Source: an uncultured Butyricicoccus sp.
GTDB taxonomy: Bacteria > Bacillota > Clostridia > Oscillospirales > Butyricicoccaceae
Length of the DNA: 12,517 nucleotides
Direction of reading: 5' to 3'
Assembly (NCBI GenBank): GCA_900557315.1
Contig: USSI01000022.1
Coordinates: forward strand, 1-12,517
Shown piece after piece: positions 7,641 through 12,517 of the stretch. Within the stretch, counting starts at the first letter, position 1, and each line of letters begins with the position of its first letter. The notes beneath the pieces were generated by a model that worked only from the letters and a program-made list of their open reading frames with translations, searched no databases and had not been told where the DNA came from. The position numbers and the translations under genes were made by a program.

Positions 7641-7727
7641 TTGTATGGGGGCAGAAAATGGGGGAGGGAAAACCGCAGAGCACAGCTGCCTTATTCTCCA
7701 CTATCCATTCCTGGTTCTCCATTTTTA
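7641..7727 (-). repeat. Heptamer-arm element A (small, degenerate), ecfT-truA gap
   Basis: The upstream arm (in the direction of transcription) spans 7693-7727 as five in-phase heptamers read on the plus strand: ATTCTCC, ACTATCC, ATTCCTG, GTTCTCC, ATTTTTA. The ecfT stop codon (7725-7727) is the end of the outermost heptamer. The 18 bases at 7693-7710 (ATTCTCCACTATCCATTC) are identical to 9508-9525 in element B. The downstream arm (about 7651-7670) is G-rich and only loosely complementary, keeping AAAATGG. The core keeps GCAGC, 8 nt, GCGGTTT on the minus strand, as does element B. It looks like an old non-coding copy of the same family as elements B and C. Confidence 0.65.
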
Positions 7728-8528
7728 CAGTCCAAACCGCCCCAGCGCAATAACCGCAGCGAAAACCAGCACGAAAATACCCAGCGCGCAGAGGTCCACC
7801 CGCGCGATTTTAAGCTGTTTCATGCGGGTGCGGCCTACGTCGCCGCGGTACAGGCGGCATTCCATTGCGGTCGCCAGTTCGTCCGCGCGGCGGAACGCCG
7901 AGATGAACAGCGGCACCAGGATCGGGATCATCGCTTTGGCGCGCTGCACCAGGTTGCCGGAGTCGAAGTCCGCGCCGCGCGCCTTCTGCGCCGAGATGAT
8001 CTTCTCGGTTTCCTCGATCAGGGTCGGGATGAAGCGCAGTGCGATCGACATCATCATGGAAAGCTCATGCACGGGCGCGTGCAGCTTTTTAAGCGGCGAG
8101 AGCAGGCGCTCGAGGCCGTCGGTCAGCTGGATGGGCGAGGTGGTGTAGGTCAGCATCGAGGTCGCGATGATGAGCAGCATCAGGCGGATGACCATGAAGA
8201 CAGCCGTCCGGATGCCCTCTTTGCTGATATGCAGGAAGCCCCACTGCCAGATATACTCACCCGGCGTGTAGAACAAGTTGAGCACGGCAGTGAAGATGAC
8301 GATGAACAGGATGGGTTTCAGCCCGCGCACCACGAGTTTGGGCGAGATGCGCGAAATGCCGATGATAATGCCGAGAAAGACAAGGATGATCGCGTAGGAA
8401 ATGGGGCCGTTCGCAAGGAACAGCAGCACGATGAACGCGATCGTGAGCACGATTTTGATGCGGGGGTCAAGCCGGTGCACCGCGCTGTCGCCCGGGAAAA
8501 ACTGGCCGATCGTGATGTCTTTGAGCAT
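7725..8528 (-). CDS. ecfT: ECF transporter transmembrane subunit EcfT
   Basis: This 267-residue membrane protein couples the two ATPases EcfA1/EcfA2 to substrate-binding S components. Hydrophobic segments lie at about 24-39, 43-60, 69-88, 106-127 and 244-263. A long cytosolic region carries the first coupling motif ARG at 183-185 (AQKARGAD). The second coupling position reads ECRLYRG (223-229), so the usual second Ala-Arg-Gly is altered, a variation worth noting. The start ATG overlaps the ecfA2 stop (TGATG), and an AAAGGGGG site lies upstream, indicating tight translational coupling. The stop codon lies in the outermost heptamer of element A. No substrate-specific S component is encoded in the window, so the module probably serves several vitamins, as Group II ECF modules do. 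Confidence 0.95.
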   Translation of the reverse strand: MLKDITIGQFFPGDSAVHRLDPRIKIVLTIAFIVLLFLANGPISYAIILVFLGIIIGISRISPKLVVRGLKPILFIVIFTAVLNLFYTPGEYIWQWGFLHISKEGIRTAVFMVIRLMLLIIATSMLTYTTSPIQLTDGLERLLSPLKKLHAPVHELSMMMSIALRFIPTLIEETEKIISAQKARGADFDSGNLVQRAKAMIPILVPLFISAFRRADELATAMECRLYRGDVGRTRMKQLKIARVDLCALGIFVLVFAAVIALGRFGL

Positions 8529-9397
8529 CAGCGCGCGCCCCCTTTCTGTTTGCAGGCACGGAGCGCGTCCAGCGCCTGTTCGACGGTAAAGACCGAGGTA
8601 TCCACATCATGCCCGCGATTTTTCAGCTCGATCATGACTTTGGTAATCATGGGGATGTCCAGGCCGGCTGCGATGATCTCCTCCGCGTGCGAGAACACCT
8701 CGCGCGGGGTGTCGCAGAACAGCACCTTGGCGTGGTCCATCACGAGCAGACGGTCGGCAAGGCGCGCGATATCCTCCATCGAGTGCGAGACGATCAGCAC
8801 GGTTGCGCCCGACTGGTCGTGATAATTTTTGACAAGGCCGAGGATTTCGTCGCGGCCCGCGGGGTCGAGGCCTGCGGTCGGCTCGTCCAGCACGAGCACC
8901 TCCGGCCGCATCGCGATTATGCCTGCAATGGCAACGCGGCGCTTCTGGCCGCCGGACAGCGCGAACGGCGACTGGTTCGCCATGCTTTCGCTCAGGCCGA
9001 CCGCGCGCATGGATTCGAGCACGCGCTCGTCGATCTCGGCCTGCGGCAGGCCCATATTGGCCGGGCCGAAGGCGATATCCTTGGCAATGGTCTCTTCAAA
9101 CAGCTGGTACTCCGGGTACTGGAACACCAGGCCGACGCGGAAGCGCGTTTCGCGCGCGCACTTGCCCTTTTCGTTCCAGATGGACTGCCCGTCGAGCAGC
9201 ACTTCGCCTTCGGTGGGCTTTAAAAGCCCATTTAAATGCTGGATCAGCGTAGACTTGCCCGAGCCGGTGTGGCCGATTACGCCGAGGATCTCGCCTTTCT
9301 GTATTTTCAGGTCAACGTGGTCGAGCGCGGTGCGCTCGAAAGGGGTGCCTGCGCCATACACATGGGTCAGGCCCCGCGTTTCAAGGATGGTTGACAA
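8528..9397 (-). CDS. ecfA2: ECF transporter ATPase subunit EcfA2
   Basis: This 289-residue ABC ATPase forms the heterodimer with EcfA1 that powers vitamin uptake. With the TTG start at 9397, Walker A GHTGSGKST is at 42-50, the Q-loop glutamine at 93, the signature LSGGQ at 147-151, Walker B ending D171-E172 and the switch histidine at 205. The stretch HTGSGKSTLIQHLNGLLKP is characteristic of EcfA2 rather than EcfA1. TTG at 9397 is preferred because GGAGG lies exactly 8 nt upstream; the longer reading from a TTG at 9412 would begin inside that site. It overlaps ecfT by one base. Upstream it is separated from ecfA1 by heptamer element B, an unusual interruption, since these two genes are usually adjacent or overlapping. 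Confidence 0.94.
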   Translation of the reverse strand: MSTILETRGLTHVYGAGTPFERTALDHVDLKIQKGEILGVIGHTGSGKSTLIQHLNGLLKPTEGEVLLDGQSIWNEKGKCARETRFRVGLVFQYPEYQLFEETIAKDIAFGPANMGLPQAEIDERVLESMRAVGLSESMANQSPFALSGGQKRRVAIAGIIAMRPEVLVLDEPTAGLDPAGRDEILGLVKNYHDQSGATVLIVSHSMEDIARLADRLLVMDHAKVLFCDTPREVFSHAEEIIAAGLDIPMITKVMIELKNRGHDVDTSVFTVEQALDALRACKQKGGAR

Positions 9398-9405
9398 TGG
9401 ATCGT

Positions 9406-9410
9406 CCTCC
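9406..9410 (-). promoter_or_regulatory. Ribosome binding site deciding the TTG start of ecfA2
   Basis: GGAGG on the minus strand with an 8-nt spacer to TTG at 9397-9395. It lies about 9 nt outside the downstream arm of element B, so the element inserted just short of this signal. Confidence 0.8.
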
Positions 9411-9418
9411 AAACAGAG

Positions 9419-9542
9419 TTAGAATGGAGAATGGAAAATGGAGGATGGAGAGTTGCAGCACCGCGCGGGGCGCGGGCATGGAAACCGCCGCTTTGCGCTG
9501 CTTCGACATTCTCCACTATCCATTCTCAATTCTCAATTTCTC
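9419..9542 (-). repeat. Heptamer-arm element B (small, non-coding), ecfA1-ecfA2 gap
   Basis: The plus-strand left arm (9419-9453) is five heptamers: TTAGAAT, GGAGAAT, GGAAAAT, GGAGGAT, GGAGAGT. The right arm (9508-9535) is four complementary-type heptamers: ATTCTCC, ACTATCC, ATTCTCA, ATTCTCA, then a degenerate ATTTCTC. The arms pair over about 28 positions with roughly four mismatches, enclosing a 54-nt GC-rich core. The ecfA1 stop codon (9533-9535) lies within the fourth right-arm heptamer, so the repeat supplies the end of that gene. The transcript would fold into a long hairpin between two subunits of one transporter. It has no convincing coding capacity. I read it as a MITE-like relative of element C. 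Confidence 0.8.
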
Positions 9543-10384
9543 AGATATTTCTCTAAGGTATCCGCGCATTCCGTGACCGAAAGCGCGTCAATGGGCAGGG
9601 CTTCGCCGTCCTGCTTGTCCAGGTCGTACAGCACCTCGATGGTCTGCGGCACGGTCAGGGACGCGGCGCGCAGCGTGTCCACCTGGGTAAAGATTTCGCG
9701 CGGCGTGCCGTCCATGAGCACGTTGCCCCGATGCATGACCACCACGCGCTGCGCCTGCACAGCCTCGTCCATGTGGTGGGTAATCAGGATGACCGTGATG
9801 CCGTATTGTTTGTTCAGTTCGCGCACAACAGCCATGACCTCTCGCCGCCCCTGCGGGTCGAGCATGGCGGTCGGCTCGTCGAGCACCACGCAGCGCGGCA
9901 TCATGGCGATCACGCCCGCGATGGCCACGCGCTGCTTCTGCCCGCCGGACAGGCGGTGGGGCGCCTGTCCCCGGTATTCGTACATGCCGACGGCCTTGAG
10001 CGCGTCGTCCACGCGCTTACGGATGTCCGCGGGCGGCACGCCCATGTTCTCGAGCGCAAACGCCACGTCTTCCTCGACGACCGTGGCGACCAGCTGGTTA
10101 TCCGGGTTCTGGAACACCATGGACACGGTTTTGCGCACCTCGTAGGTGTTGTTTTCGTCGCGCGTGTCCATCATATCGACATAGCACACGCCGCCGGTCG
10201 GCAGCCGGATGGCGTTGAAACAGCCCGCGAGCGTACTCTTGCCCGAGCCGTTATGCCCCAGCACGGCGACGAACTCGCCGCGTTTAATCGAGAGGTTGAC
10301 CCCTTTCAAAACAGGCACGGCAAGCTGGCCTTCCTCGGCCGGATAGGCGTATTGCAGGTTTTCGGTTTTGATGATTTCACTCAT
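9533..10384 (-). CDS. ecfA1: ECF transporter ATPase subunit EcfA1
   Basis: This 283-residue ABC ATPase is the partner of EcfA2. Walker A GHNGSGKST is at 43-51, the Q-loop glutamine at 92, the signature LSGGQ at 145-149, Walker B ending D169-E170 and the switch histidine at 203. The C-terminal region after about 235 is typical of EcfA dimerisation tails. The start at 10384 (MSEIIKTENLQYAYP) has GAAAGG 9 nt upstream; a longer frame running back to 10582 passes through the repeat and antisense to the four-helix gene and is not credible. Its last codons and TGA stop are read from the arm of element B, so the extreme C-terminus (LRN) may have been changed by that insertion. Element C lies immediately upstream. 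Confidence 0.95.
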   Translation of the reverse strand: MSEIIKTENLQYAYPAEEGQLAVPVLKGVNLSIKRGEFVAVLGHNGSGKSTLAGCFNAIRLPTGGVCYVDMMDTRDENNTYEVRKTVSMVFQNPDNQLVATVVEEDVAFALENMGVPPADIRKRVDDALKAVGMYEYRGQAPHRLSGGQKQRVAIAGVIAMMPRCVVLDEPTAMLDPQGRREVMAVVRELNKQYGITVILITHHMDEAVQAQRVVVMHRGNVLMDGTPREIFTQVDTLRAASLTVPQTIEVLYDLDKQDGEALPIDALSVTECADTLEKYLRN

Positions 10385-10417
10385 AGTTTCATACCTTTCT
10401 GAAAAGGCAAGATTTTT

Positions 10418-10832
10418 GAAATGGAAAATGGATAATGTAGAATGGAGAATTACTCTGCCAAATTTTTGCGTGTGGTTTTTACAATAGCAGTCAGCAGCTT
10501 TTTCAGGGCAAGCGCGCTTTGGAGCAACGGTTCGCCCTGGGGCGCAGGAAGAAAATCCGCAGCCTGTAACAGCTCCAGCCAATACAAGCTTTCATCAGCT
10601 TCTTTCAGCGCAATACTCATTTTAGCAAGAAAATCCTTTTTACTTTGCGCCTGCTGTGCTTCGCGCACATTTGCGCCGATGCTGGTTCCGCTTTTTATGA
10701 GCTGGCGGGTAAGCACATACTCATGCTTTTCGCGTGAGATTGTGGTGCAGAGCTTGACGATTTGAACTGCGAAATCAAAACTCTGCCGGCGAATGGCATT
10801 CTCCATTTTCCATTCTCCATTCTCAATTAGTT
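10418..10832 (-). mobile_element. Heptamer-arm element C carrying the four-helix-bundle gene
   Basis: Two inverted arms frame a single gene. The plus-strand left arm (10423-10450) is exactly four heptamers: GGAAAAT, GGATAAT, GTAGAAT, GGAGAAT. The right arm (10798-10825) is exactly four of the complementary kind: ATTCTCC, ATTTTCC, ATTCTCC, ATTCTCA. Positions 10419-10437 and 10797-10815 are inverted copies with two mismatches in 19. The interior is visibly AT-richer than the flanking genes. The right arm directly abuts the stop codon of the methyltransferase gene (10831-10833). There is no transposase and I saw no target-site duplication. It is comparable to 23S rRNA intervening sequences, which also pair flanking stems with a four-helix-bundle gene. 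Mobility is inferred from family resemblance with elements A and B. Confidence 0.65.
10450..10806 (-). CDS. Four-helix-bundle protein (23S rRNA intervening-sequence / S23 type)
   Basis: This 118-residue, all-helical protein belongs to the four-helix-bundle family first met in 23S rRNA intervening sequences and related to the Avd accessory protein of diversity-generating retroelements. Diagnostic stretches are LIKSGTSIGANVREAQ (36-51) and ALKEADESLYWLELL (66-80). The length is normal for the family. The start codon and its ribosome binding site both lie in the element's own heptamer arm: GGAG at 10815-10818, 8-nt spacer, ATG at 10806. The stop codon adjoins the opposite arm. Base composition is more AT-rich than its neighbours, suggesting horizontal origin. 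Family members are thought to bind nucleic acid; no enzymatic motif is visible. No reverse transcriptase or variable repeat is present, so this is not part of a retroelement here. Confidence 0.9.
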   Translation of the reverse strand: MENAIRRQSFDFAVQIVKLCTTISREKHEYVLTRQLIKSGTSIGANVREAQQAQSKKDFLAKMSIALKEADESLYWLELLQAADFLPAPQGEPLLQSALALKKLLTAIVKTTRKNLAE

Positions 10833-11697
10833 ACGCTTCCGCGATAAACCTTGCGCTCGACCCGCAGGGGAGCACCAGCCCGGTTGATTCGACCGGCAGG
10901 CCGAGCTCCTGCGCCTCGATGCGGCCCGCGGCGCGTTTGCCCGCGGTGATGCCCAGCAGGTAGCTCATGACCGACGGCGCCAGCCCGGTCGAGTAGCTGG
11001 AAATGAGCACGAACAGGGGCTTGTCCGACAATACGCCCATGGTCAGCTCAACAAAATCGGCCACATCCTCTTCGATCTTCCACGTCTCGCCCGAGGGGCC
11101 GCGCCCGTAGCTCGGCGGGTCCATGATGATCGCGTCATATTTGCGGCCGCGCCGGATTTCGCGCTGGACGAACTTTTTGCAGTCGTCTACAATCCAGCGG
11201 ATGGGGCGGTCGGCCAGGCCGCTGGACGCGGCGTTTTCCTTTGCCCACTGCACCATGCCCTTGGACGCATCCACATGGCAGACCGACGCGCCTGCGTTCG
11301 CCGCGGCGAGCGTCGCGCCGCCGGTGTAGGCGAACAGGTTGAGCACATTGACCGGGCGCCCTGCGCCGCGCACCATGCGGTCAATGAAATCCCAGTTTGC
11401 AGCCTGCTCCGGGAACAGGCCGGTGTGCTTGAAACTCATGGGCTTGAGCTGGAAGGTCAGGTCGCCGTAGCGGATCGCCCACTGCTCGGGCAGTTTGCGG
11501 ATTTCCCACCTGCCGCCGCCCGCGTTCGAGCGGTGGTAGATGGCGTTCGGCTTGTCCCATGCGCGGCAGCCCTGCGCGCGCGGCCAGATGGCCTGCGGGT
11601 CCGGGCGCACCAGCACCTGATTGCCCCAGCGCTCGACCTTTTCGCCGCCGCCGCAGTCAAGTACGGCATAGTCCTTCCAGTTGTCCGCGATCCACAT
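10831..11697 (-). CDS. Class I SAM-dependent methyltransferase (RlmI/RlmK-like fold)
   Basis: This 288-residue cytosolic enzyme has a Rossmann-type methyltransferase core. The SAM-binding motif NLFAYTGGAT lies at 120-129, followed by the acidic strand HVDAS at 141-145, and DPPSYGRG at 193-200 is the catalytic-site motif typical of this group of RNA methyltransferases. FKHTGLFPEQ (89-98) precedes the core, as in relatives. The N-terminal region is short and lacks a clear PUA domain, so equating it with E. coli RlmI is not justified; the substrate (probably rRNA) is unknown. I start at ATG 11697 because the upstream GGGGA has proper spacing for it, whereas the ATG at 11706 is too close. A promoter-like sequence lies upstream, and element C starts at its stop codon. 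Confidence 0.82.
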   Translation of the reverse strand: MWIADNWKDYAVLDCGGGEKVERWGNQVLVRPDPQAIWPRAQGCRAWDKPNAIYHRSNAGGGRWEIRKLPEQWAIRYGDLTFQLKPMSFKHTGLFPEQAANWDFIDRMVRGAGRPVNVLNLFAYTGGATLAAANAGASVCHVDASKGMVQWAKENAASSGLADRPIRWIVDDCKKFVQREIRRGRKYDAIIMDPPSYGRGPSGETWKIEEDVADFVELTMGVLSDKPLFVLISSYSTGLAPSVMSYLLGITAGKRAAGRIEAQELGLPVESTGLVLPCGSSARFIAEA

Positions 11698-11732
11698 AAA
11701 ACACATTCCCCGTTCCGGTGTTGAGATTACAG

Positions 11733-11760
11733 AATATATCAGTCTTTATTTTAGCACCAA
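11733..11760 (-). promoter_or_regulatory. Probable sigma-70-type promoter for the methyltransferase gene
   Basis: On the minus strand TTGGTG (11755-11760) is followed after 16 nt by TATATT (11733-11738), preceded by TG as in extended -10 elements. It lies 35 nt upstream of the start codon and downstream of the lrp hairpin. The -35 match is modest. Confidence 0.45.
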
Positions 11761-11819
11761 ACCGCAGGCCGCGCAATCAAAAAAGCGCGTTATCCGGGCG
11801 TACGTTTTCGTATAAAACA

Positions 11820-11848
11820 GCGAAAGATGCGCCGGCTGGCGCATCTTC
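11820..11848 (-). terminator. Probable terminator after the Lrp/AsnC gene
   Basis: A perfect 10-bp stem (11824-11833 with 11838-11847) with a 4-nt loop lies 37 nt after the stop codon. On the minus strand it is followed by TCGCTGTTTT, a weak U-tract, so efficiency is uncertain. It separates the regulator from the methyltransferase unit. Confidence 0.65.
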
Positions 11849-11884
11849 TGCACAGGTTGTGGAGAGGTTTTCGCAGGCGGGCGC

Positions 11885-12316
11885 TCAAACCAGCGGCGCG
11901 CGCGGCGGTACGGGGGTGGAGAACACGATCTGCGTCTCGGTCTTGCCGAACTGCTGCAGGCGGCCGATGAACCCGTCCAGCTCCTGCGTGGAGGGGTAGG
12001 CCACCTTAATCAGCATGGAGTAGCTGCCGGTCACGCAGTTGCACTCGAGCACATTGGGGCAGGCGGCAATAAAGGGATAGAATTCCTCTTTCTGCGTGGG
12101 CTGCATATCCAGATGGATGAAGGCAAGGATGTGATGGCCGAGCTGCAGGGGGTCGAGGTCGAGCGTGTAACCGCGGATCACGCCCTGTTTTTCCAGACGG
12201 TCGATGCGCGCAGAGACCGCGGGCGAAGAAAGGTTGACCTCGCCCGCCAGCGCTTTGACGGGGGTGCGGGAGTTTTGCTGCAGCAGGCGCAGCAGCTTCA
12301 GGTCGATTTCATCCAT
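11885..12316 (-). CDS. Lrp/AsnC family transcriptional regulator
   Basis: This 143-residue DNA-binding protein has an N-terminal winged helix-turn-helix (about 2-50; MDEIDLKLLRLLQQNSR opens it and SSPAVSARIDRLEKQGVI is the recognition region). A C-terminal RAM/AsnC ligand-binding domain follows (about 62-137), including the VTGSYSMLIKV strand near 95-105. The length is normal for a single-unit Lrp/AsnC protein, which acts as a dimer or octamer and usually responds to an amino acid. AAGGAGGG lies 10 nt before the start. It has a consensus promoter with a palindrome at the predicted start site, suggesting autoregulation, and its own terminator. The genes it controls cannot be told from the window. 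Confidence 0.93.
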   Translation of the reverse strand: MDEIDLKLLRLLQQNSRTPVKALAGEVNLSSPAVSARIDRLEKQGVIRGYTLDLDPLQLGHHILAFIHLDMQPTQKEEFYPFIAACPNVLECNCVTGSYSMLIKVAYPSTQELDGFIGRLQQFGKTETQIVFSTPVPPRAPLV

Positions 12317-12373
12317 GGGGCGGTTGCCCTCCTTTTTTCAAAAAAATAAAAAGAGTCCACCAGCGTTACGCAT

Positions 12374-12393
12374 AGTGAACCCCTTTGTTCACT
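12374..12393 (-). promoter_or_regulatory. Operator-like palindrome at the lrp transcription start
   Basis: AGTGAAC (12374-12380) and its exact reverse complement GTTCACT (12387-12393) are separated by 6 nt. The site begins 5 nt downstream of the -10 box and covers the predicted start of transcription, a classic repressor position. Binding by the Lrp/AsnC protein itself is inferred. Confidence 0.6.
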
Positions 12394-12397
12394 TTTT

Positions 12398-12426
12398 ATT
12401 ATAAATCAGATGGCCGGATTTGTCAA
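12398..12426 (-). promoter_or_regulatory. Perfect-consensus sigma-70-type promoter for the Lrp/AsnC gene
   Basis: On the minus strand TTGACA (12421-12426) and TATAAT (12398-12403) are separated by exactly 17 nt. Both hexamers match consensus fully. The predicted start is near 12391, giving a leader of about 75 nt. Confidence 0.9.
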
Positions 12427-12466
12427 ACAAAACAAGGTAAGCGGCTGAAAAATATTCGCCCTTACC
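12427..12466 (-). terminator. Probable terminator of the gene at the right edge
   Basis: On the minus strand GGTAAG-GGC (12458-12466) pairs with GCC-G-CTTACC (12436-12445) with one bulged base, followed by TTGTTTTGTTTG. The stem starts at the stop codon of the partial gene, and its U-rich tail runs into the -35 box of the lrp promoter. Confidence 0.5.
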
Positions 12467-12517
12467 GCTTCTTTTTAGGTTTTGCCTTGGCCCAGCCCTT
12501 CTTTTTCGGTGCGCGGG
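12462..12517 (-). CDS. C-terminal fragment of an unidentified gene with a Lys-rich tail
   Basis: Only the last 17 codons and the TAA stop are in the window. They read RAPKKKGWAKAKPKKKR, a strongly basic tail. Such tails are common at the ends of RNA-binding enzymes (pseudouridine synthases, helicases, RNase R-like proteins), but nothing here decides among them. The terminator-like hairpin right after the stop supports this being a genuine gene end. Confidence 0.5.
   Translation of the reverse strand, partial: RAPKKKGWAKAKPKKKR

Noticed and set aside
7636..7722. A 28-codon minus-strand frame (MENQEW...) spanning element A, starting like the four-helix gene
   Set aside because: The shared MEN start comes from the repeat itself; the rest does not resemble the four-helix protein. 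Kept only as a curiosity.
6879..8822. A 647-codon open frame on the plus strand opposite truA and ecfT
   Set aside because: It runs antisense to two conserved genes and through element A, and resembles no known protein.
9419..9523. A 34-codon minus-strand frame starting in the upstream arm and spanning element B
   Set aside because: No good ribosome binding site and a low-complexity translation; the frame reflects the heptamers. A second overlapping frame is equally unconvincing.
10385..10582. Extended N-terminus for EcfA1 running through element C
   Set aside because: It would be antisense-phase read-through of the four-helix gene and repeat arm; the 10384 start has its own ribosome binding site and fits family length.
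9419..10828. CRISPR-like array from the short repeats
   Set aside because: The 7-nt units are contiguous without spacers, and there are no cas genes.
12421..12440. GTCAAA-containing stretch as a CtsR operator
   Set aside because: The second half of the CtsR direct repeat is missing, and the sequence is explained by the TTGACA box and a U-rich tail.

Overview
The window is a GC-rich, almost entirely minus-strand stretch of chromosome. It looks like a Gram-positive anaerobe of the Clostridia, most likely an Oscillospiraceae/Ruminococcaceae-type gut bacterium. That placement is inferred from the ecfA1-ecfA2-ecfT-truA order, the DUF5711-cvpA pair, a ClpE-like unfoldase with an N-terminal zinc finger, an EFR1-type flavodoxin/ferredoxin protein, strong GGAGG-type ribosome binding sites and TTG start use. 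There is no rRNA or tRNA gene, no CRISPR array and no transposase.

Layout in transcription order (right to left). At the right edge is the lysine-rich C-terminus of a cut-off gene, then a terminator-like hairpin. An Lrp/AsnC regulator follows, with a perfect-consensus promoter and a palindrome over its predicted transcription start, and it ends in its own hairpin. A second promoter precedes a SAM-dependent methyltransferase. Next come a small four-helix-bundle (23S-IVS type) gene, the energizing module of an ECF vitamin transporter (ecfA1, ecfA2, ecfT), truA, a DUF5711 membrane-anchored protein, cvpA, the ClpE-like AAA+ unfoldase, a 70-residue cysteine protein and an EFR1-type ferredoxin closed by a clear terminator. 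Last is a P-loop ATPase whose 3' flank (1-190) is a string of hairpins with no recognised gene.

The most unusual content is a family of three elements sitting exactly in the gaps methyltransferase/ecfA1, ecfA1/ecfA2 and ecfT/truA. Each has arms made of 4-5 tandem degenerate heptamers (GGARAAT on one side, the complement on the other) in inverted orientation. The upstream arm touches or supplies the stop codon of the preceding gene in all three cases. The largest copy carries the four-helix-bundle gene, whose start codon and Shine-Dalgarno sequence lie inside the repeat. The two small copies look like non-coding derivatives. This resembles an IVS-like mobile element that has settled in mRNA rather than in 23S rRNA; mobility and function are inference.

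Working together: EcfA1/EcfA2/EcfT would power uptake through exchangeable substrate-binding S components encoded elsewhere. TruA and the methyltransferase point to RNA modification. ClpE and its small cysteine-rich neighbour point to protein quality control. The remaining genes have only family-level assignments.
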